Below, piece by piece: positions 61,852 through 64,000 of a stretch of 64,000 bases of DNA. The DNA comes from Neisseria lactamica. GTDB taxonomy: Bacteria > Pseudomonadota > Gammaproteobacteria > Burkholderiales > Neisseriaceae. Below the pieces are notes generated by a model. That model was given only the letters and a program-made list of their open reading frames with translations, ran no database searches and was not told where the DNA came from. The position numbers were made by a program, and so were the translations under genes. The stretch lies in assembly GCF_901482445.1 (NCBI RefSeq), contig NZ_LR590477.1:744001-808000 (forward strand), read 5' to 3'. Numbering within the stretch: position 1 is the stretch's first letter; each line of letters opens with the position of its first letter.

Positions 61852-63302
61852 CTACGCAAACCATCAAATTTCATATGAAGCCGGAAACGTTCAAGCAAAA
61901 CGCCGCCATTTCCCTTCAAGACAAGCCTTTGCGTAAAAGCCTGCGTACCGCGATGGATATGTTGATGACCAAACGCAAAGCCGTTTTGACCGACGAAGAA
62001 GAGCTGCAAAGCCTGCGCGATTTGTGCGAACACATCCGTCAACGCTCATTGTCCAAATTGCCCGCCCTGCTGGAGCAGTTAGAAGAAAACCTGACCAGGC
62101 TGGGCGTAAAAGTACACTGGGCGGAAACGCCGGCCGAAGCCTGCCAAATCATCCACGGCATCATTACCGCCAAAAACGGCAAGCTGATGGTTAAAGGCAA
62201 ATCGATGGTCAGCGAAGAAATCGAGCTGAACCATTATCTTGAAGCAAAAGGCATTAAAGCGGTGGAAAGCGACTTGGGCGAGTTCATCGTCCAAATGGCA
62301 GGCGAGAAACCGACCCATATCGTGATGCCCGCCATTCACAAAACCAAAGAACAGGTGAGCGAACTTTTCCACCAAAACCTCGGCACGCCGCTGACGGACG
62401 ACGTGGACCAACTGACCGGCTTCGCCCGCAAAGCCCTGCGCGATATTTACAGCACCGCCGATGTCGGCTTGAGCGGCGTGAACTTCGCCGTAGCTGAAAC
62501 GGGTACGTTATGTTTGGTGGAAAACGAAGGCAACGGCCGTTTGAGCACCACCGTTCCGCCCGTGCATATCGCCATTACCGGTATTGAAAAAGTAGTGGCG
62601 AAATTGTCCGACATCCCCCCCTTGTACAGCCTGCTGCCGCGTTCCGCCATCGGTCAAAACATTACCACTTATTTCAATATGATTACTGGCCCGCGCCGCA
62701 GTGAAGAATTAGACGGTCCGCAGGAAATGCACTTGGTCCTGCTCGACAACGGCCGCAGCCAGGCTTATGCCGAAGACCAAATGCGCCGCACCCTGCAATG
62801 TATCCGTTGCGGCGCGTGTATGAACCATTGTCCGGTTTATACCCGTATCGGCGGCGCGGCATACGGCACAACCTATCCCGGCCCGATTGGCGAGATTATT
62901 TCCCCGCACCTGTTGGGTCTGGATGCCACCCGCGACCTGCCGACCGCCTGCACGATGTGCGGCGCGTGTGTGGAAGTCTGCCCGGTACGCATCCCGATTA
63001 CCGAACAAATGCAGCGGCTTCGTGTCGAAGCGCAACGTTCGCCGACCGAAACCGTGCCTCATCCCATCCGCGGACAAGGCGCATCGCATACCTTCGGCGA
63101 ACAAATGGCGTGGCGCACATTCAACGGCATTTTCAGCGGCAGCAAAACCTACCGCGCCTTCGGTTGGGCAGCCACCAAGTTCCGCAACCTGACCCCGCGC
63201 AAACAGTTGGGTTGGACGGACAACCGCGTGCCGATGAAACCGGCGAAGAAAACCCTGCACGAACTGATGGCGGAAAAAATGCGCCAAAAAGAACAGGCAT
63301 AA
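61848..63302 (+). CDS. lutB: Lactate utilization protein LutB (DUF162 and ferredoxin domains)
   Basis: LutB carries the electron transfer part of the Lut complex. The 484-residue protein has an N-terminal DUF162 region (NFAVAETGTLCLVENEGNGR, GPRRSEELDGPQ) and two [4Fe-4S] motifs, CIRCGACMNHCPVY and CTMCGACVEVCPVR, near residues 320 and 375. A C-terminal extension (DUF3390-like) closes the protein. Gene order lutA-lutC-lutB differs from B. subtilis lutABC but is common in proteobacteria. A DUS-pair terminator follows. Confidence 0.94.
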   Translation: MTTQTIKFHMKPETFKQNAAISLQDKPLRKSLRTAMDMLMTKRKAVLTDEEELQSLRDLCEHIRQRSLSKLPALLEQLEENLTRLGVKVHWAETPAEACQIIHGIITAKNGKLMVKGKSMVSEEIELNHYLEAKGIKAVESDLGEFIVQMAGEKPTHIVMPAIHKTKEQVSELFHQNLGTPLTDDVDQLTGFARKALRDIYSTADVGLSGVNFAVAETGTLCLVENEGNGRLSTTVPPVHIAITGIEKVVAKLSDIPPLYSLLPRSAIGQNITTYFNMITGPRRSEELDGPQEMHLVLLDNGRSQAYAEDQMRRTLQCIRCGACMNHCPVYTRIGGAAYGTTYPGPIGEIISPHLLGLDATRDLPTACTMCGACVEVCPVRIPITEQMQRLRVEAQRSPTETVPHPIRGQGASHTFGEQMAWRTFNGIFSGSKTYRAFGWAATKFRNLTPRKQLGWTDNRVPMKPAKKTLHELMAEKMRQKEQA

Positions 63303-63319
63303 ACAGTTGTTTGCAAAAA

Positions 63320-63356
63320 TGCCGTCTGAAACCCGAAAACAGGGCTTCAGACGGCC
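63320..63356 (+). terminator. DUS-pair terminator of lutACB
   Basis: ATGCCGTCTGAAACCC and GGGCTTCAGACGGC form a long hairpin, 17 bases after the lutB stop. Confidence 0.9.
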
Positions 63357-63450
63357 TGAAAAGCAGCCTGACCGCGCAAAAATAAATGATGAGACGGAAC
63401 GCTAAGACGCTTTCAGGCAGCCTGACATTAAGGCTGCTTAGAAGCGTTTT

Positions 63451-63870
63451 TTAATCGTACCACGGATTGAACACCGCGACATCGGCCGCAAAAAATGGGC
63501 CGGTATCACGCGTAGCAACTGTCAAACGGTGCTGTTTGGCCGTTGCTGCAATATAGCCGTCTGCGGCGGCAATCGCTTTGCCATGTGTTTTGGCATAGGA
63601 ACGAATTTGCGCATAGATTGCGGCAACCGGTTCATCAAAAGGCAGAATCCGCCTCGCAAATAAAGGCAAAATGGATTGTTCCAAACGCTCGTGCAGCACA
63701 TTCTTTTTCTTGCCGTCGGGCAACAACGCCACACCCAAACGCAATTCTGCAACAGTCATGGCAGACAAATACACATCTTCCAATATCAAACTATCCAACC
63801 ATGCCACCACACGTTCATTGGGTTGTGGGCGCAAAGGTTCGGAAATCACATTTGTATCCAGTAAAATCAT
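63451..63870 (-). CDS. fitB: Toxin FitB (PIN-domain, VapC-type)
   Basis: FitB is the PIN-domain nuclease of the FitAB toxin-antitoxin pair, first described in gonococci for its effect on intracellular replication and trafficking. The 139-residue product has the PIN acidic residues in MILLDTNVISEPLR (D5), AMTVAELRLGV (E42), and AAADGYIAATA (D104), plus a final TRDTGPFF. The start at 63870 (MILLDTN) is preferred over an in-frame TTG at 63873. It overlaps the fitA stop by one base (TGATG), so translation is coupled. The sequence differs from the gonococcal one by few residues (from memory). Confidence 0.93.
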   Translation of the reverse strand: MILLDTNVISEPLRPQPNERVVAWLDSLILEDVYLSAMTVAELRLGVALLPDGKKKNVLHERLEQSILPLFARRILPFDEPVAAIYAQIRSYAKTHGKAIAAADGYIAATAKQHRLTVATRDTGPFFAADVAVFNPWYD

Positions 63871-64000
63871 CAAAAGGATACCTCATTCTTGGTATCGAAA
63901 TCACGCACGTTATCCAACTCCACACCATCCACTTCCTGCCCGATTGATGCCAACATTGACCCCAAACGTACCGTTTGCTGTGCTTTGGCGATGTTATCCA
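63870..64000 (-). CDS. fitA: Antitoxin FitA, C-terminal part
   Basis: FitA is the ribbon-helix-helix antitoxin and DNA-binding repressor for fitB. Only the last 42 residues are in the window, reading DNIAKAQQTVRLGSMLASIG, then EVDGVELDNVRDFDTKNEVSF and a stop. This C-terminal tail wraps around FitB and blocks its active site. The tail differs from the gonococcal sequence (from memory) at a few positions. The start and DNA-binding domain lie beyond the right edge. Confidence 0.9.
   Translation of the reverse strand, partial: DNIAKAQQTVRLGSMLASIGQEVDGVELDNVRDFDTKNEVSF

Overview
This window comes from a chromosome of the genus Neisseria, most likely the N. meningitidis / N. lactamica / N. polysaccharea group. 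The evidence is the very dense DNA uptake sequence (DUS) ATGCCGTCTGAA, which often occurs as inverted pairs forming terminators; Correia elements (CREE) with TATAGTGG ends; dRS3 repeats (ATTCCC-N8-GGGAAT); an IS1016 copy; a modA gene with AGCC repeats; nhhA, fitAB, dnrN and a Neisseria-type isc cluster. GyrA has Thr at residue 91, which I recall as wild type for meningococci and relatives, whereas gonococci have Ser. The exact species cannot be fixed from this window.

Layout. 1-9 kb: end of an oxalate/formate-type transporter, xseA, nadE, dnrN, trxA, a 1.5 kb cassette region with two AT-rich orphan immunity-like genes bracketed by two 135-bp direct repeats, an RlmI/RlmK-type methyltransferase and rhlE. 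9-16 kb: two minus-strand genes of unknown function, argD, clpX, rbfA, an AT-rich hypothetical, truB. 16-21 kb: a phase-variable type III restriction-modification locus (modA-res) enclosed by 25-bp inverted repeats. 21-30 kb: lldD, then iscR-iscS-[yaaW-like insertion]-[small acidic ORF]-iscU-iscA-(arfA, antisense)-hscB, then gyrA. 30-41.5 kb: an 11-kb giant trimeric autotransporter at the nhhA locus, with an out-of-frame signal-peptide start and an upstream poly-C tract. 41.7-47 kb: rubredoxin, acyl-CoA dehydrogenase-like, AhpD-like, DUF2628, D-lactate dehydrogenase and a lipoprotein. 47.3 kb: the 4.5S SRP RNA, then IS1016. 48-53.5 kb: a 1277-residue FAD/Fe-S hydroxyacid dehydrogenase and dusC between Correia elements. 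53.5-60 kb: two small proteins, greA with a terminator in its leader, aroA, an NlpC/P60 lipoprotein, a phospholipase D family lipoprotein and an MFS exporter. 60-64 kb: the lutACB operon behind a Fur-box-like site, then fitB and the end of fitA.

How the genes fit together. The window holds four flavin or Fe-S hydroxyacid-oxidising systems (LldD, Dld, the FAD/Fe-S protein and LutACB), which fits lactate as a main carbon source for these bacteria. Iron-sulfur biology is also concentrated here: Isc assembly, DnrN repair, rubredoxin and LutB. The accessory DNA is modular: the modA-res unit, the immunity cassettes, a yaaW insertion marked by a DUS dialect of other Neisseria species, and an adhesin whose N-terminal part looks foreign to its C-terminal part.

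The strongest items to follow up are the giant mosaic adhesin with two separate candidate on/off lesions, the inverted repeats around modA-res, the nonstop-type arfA with a terminator inside its coding region, the terminator in the greA leader, the AG-mucDUS pair inside the isc operon, and a pair of unexplained tandem terminators at 10.7-10.8 kb.
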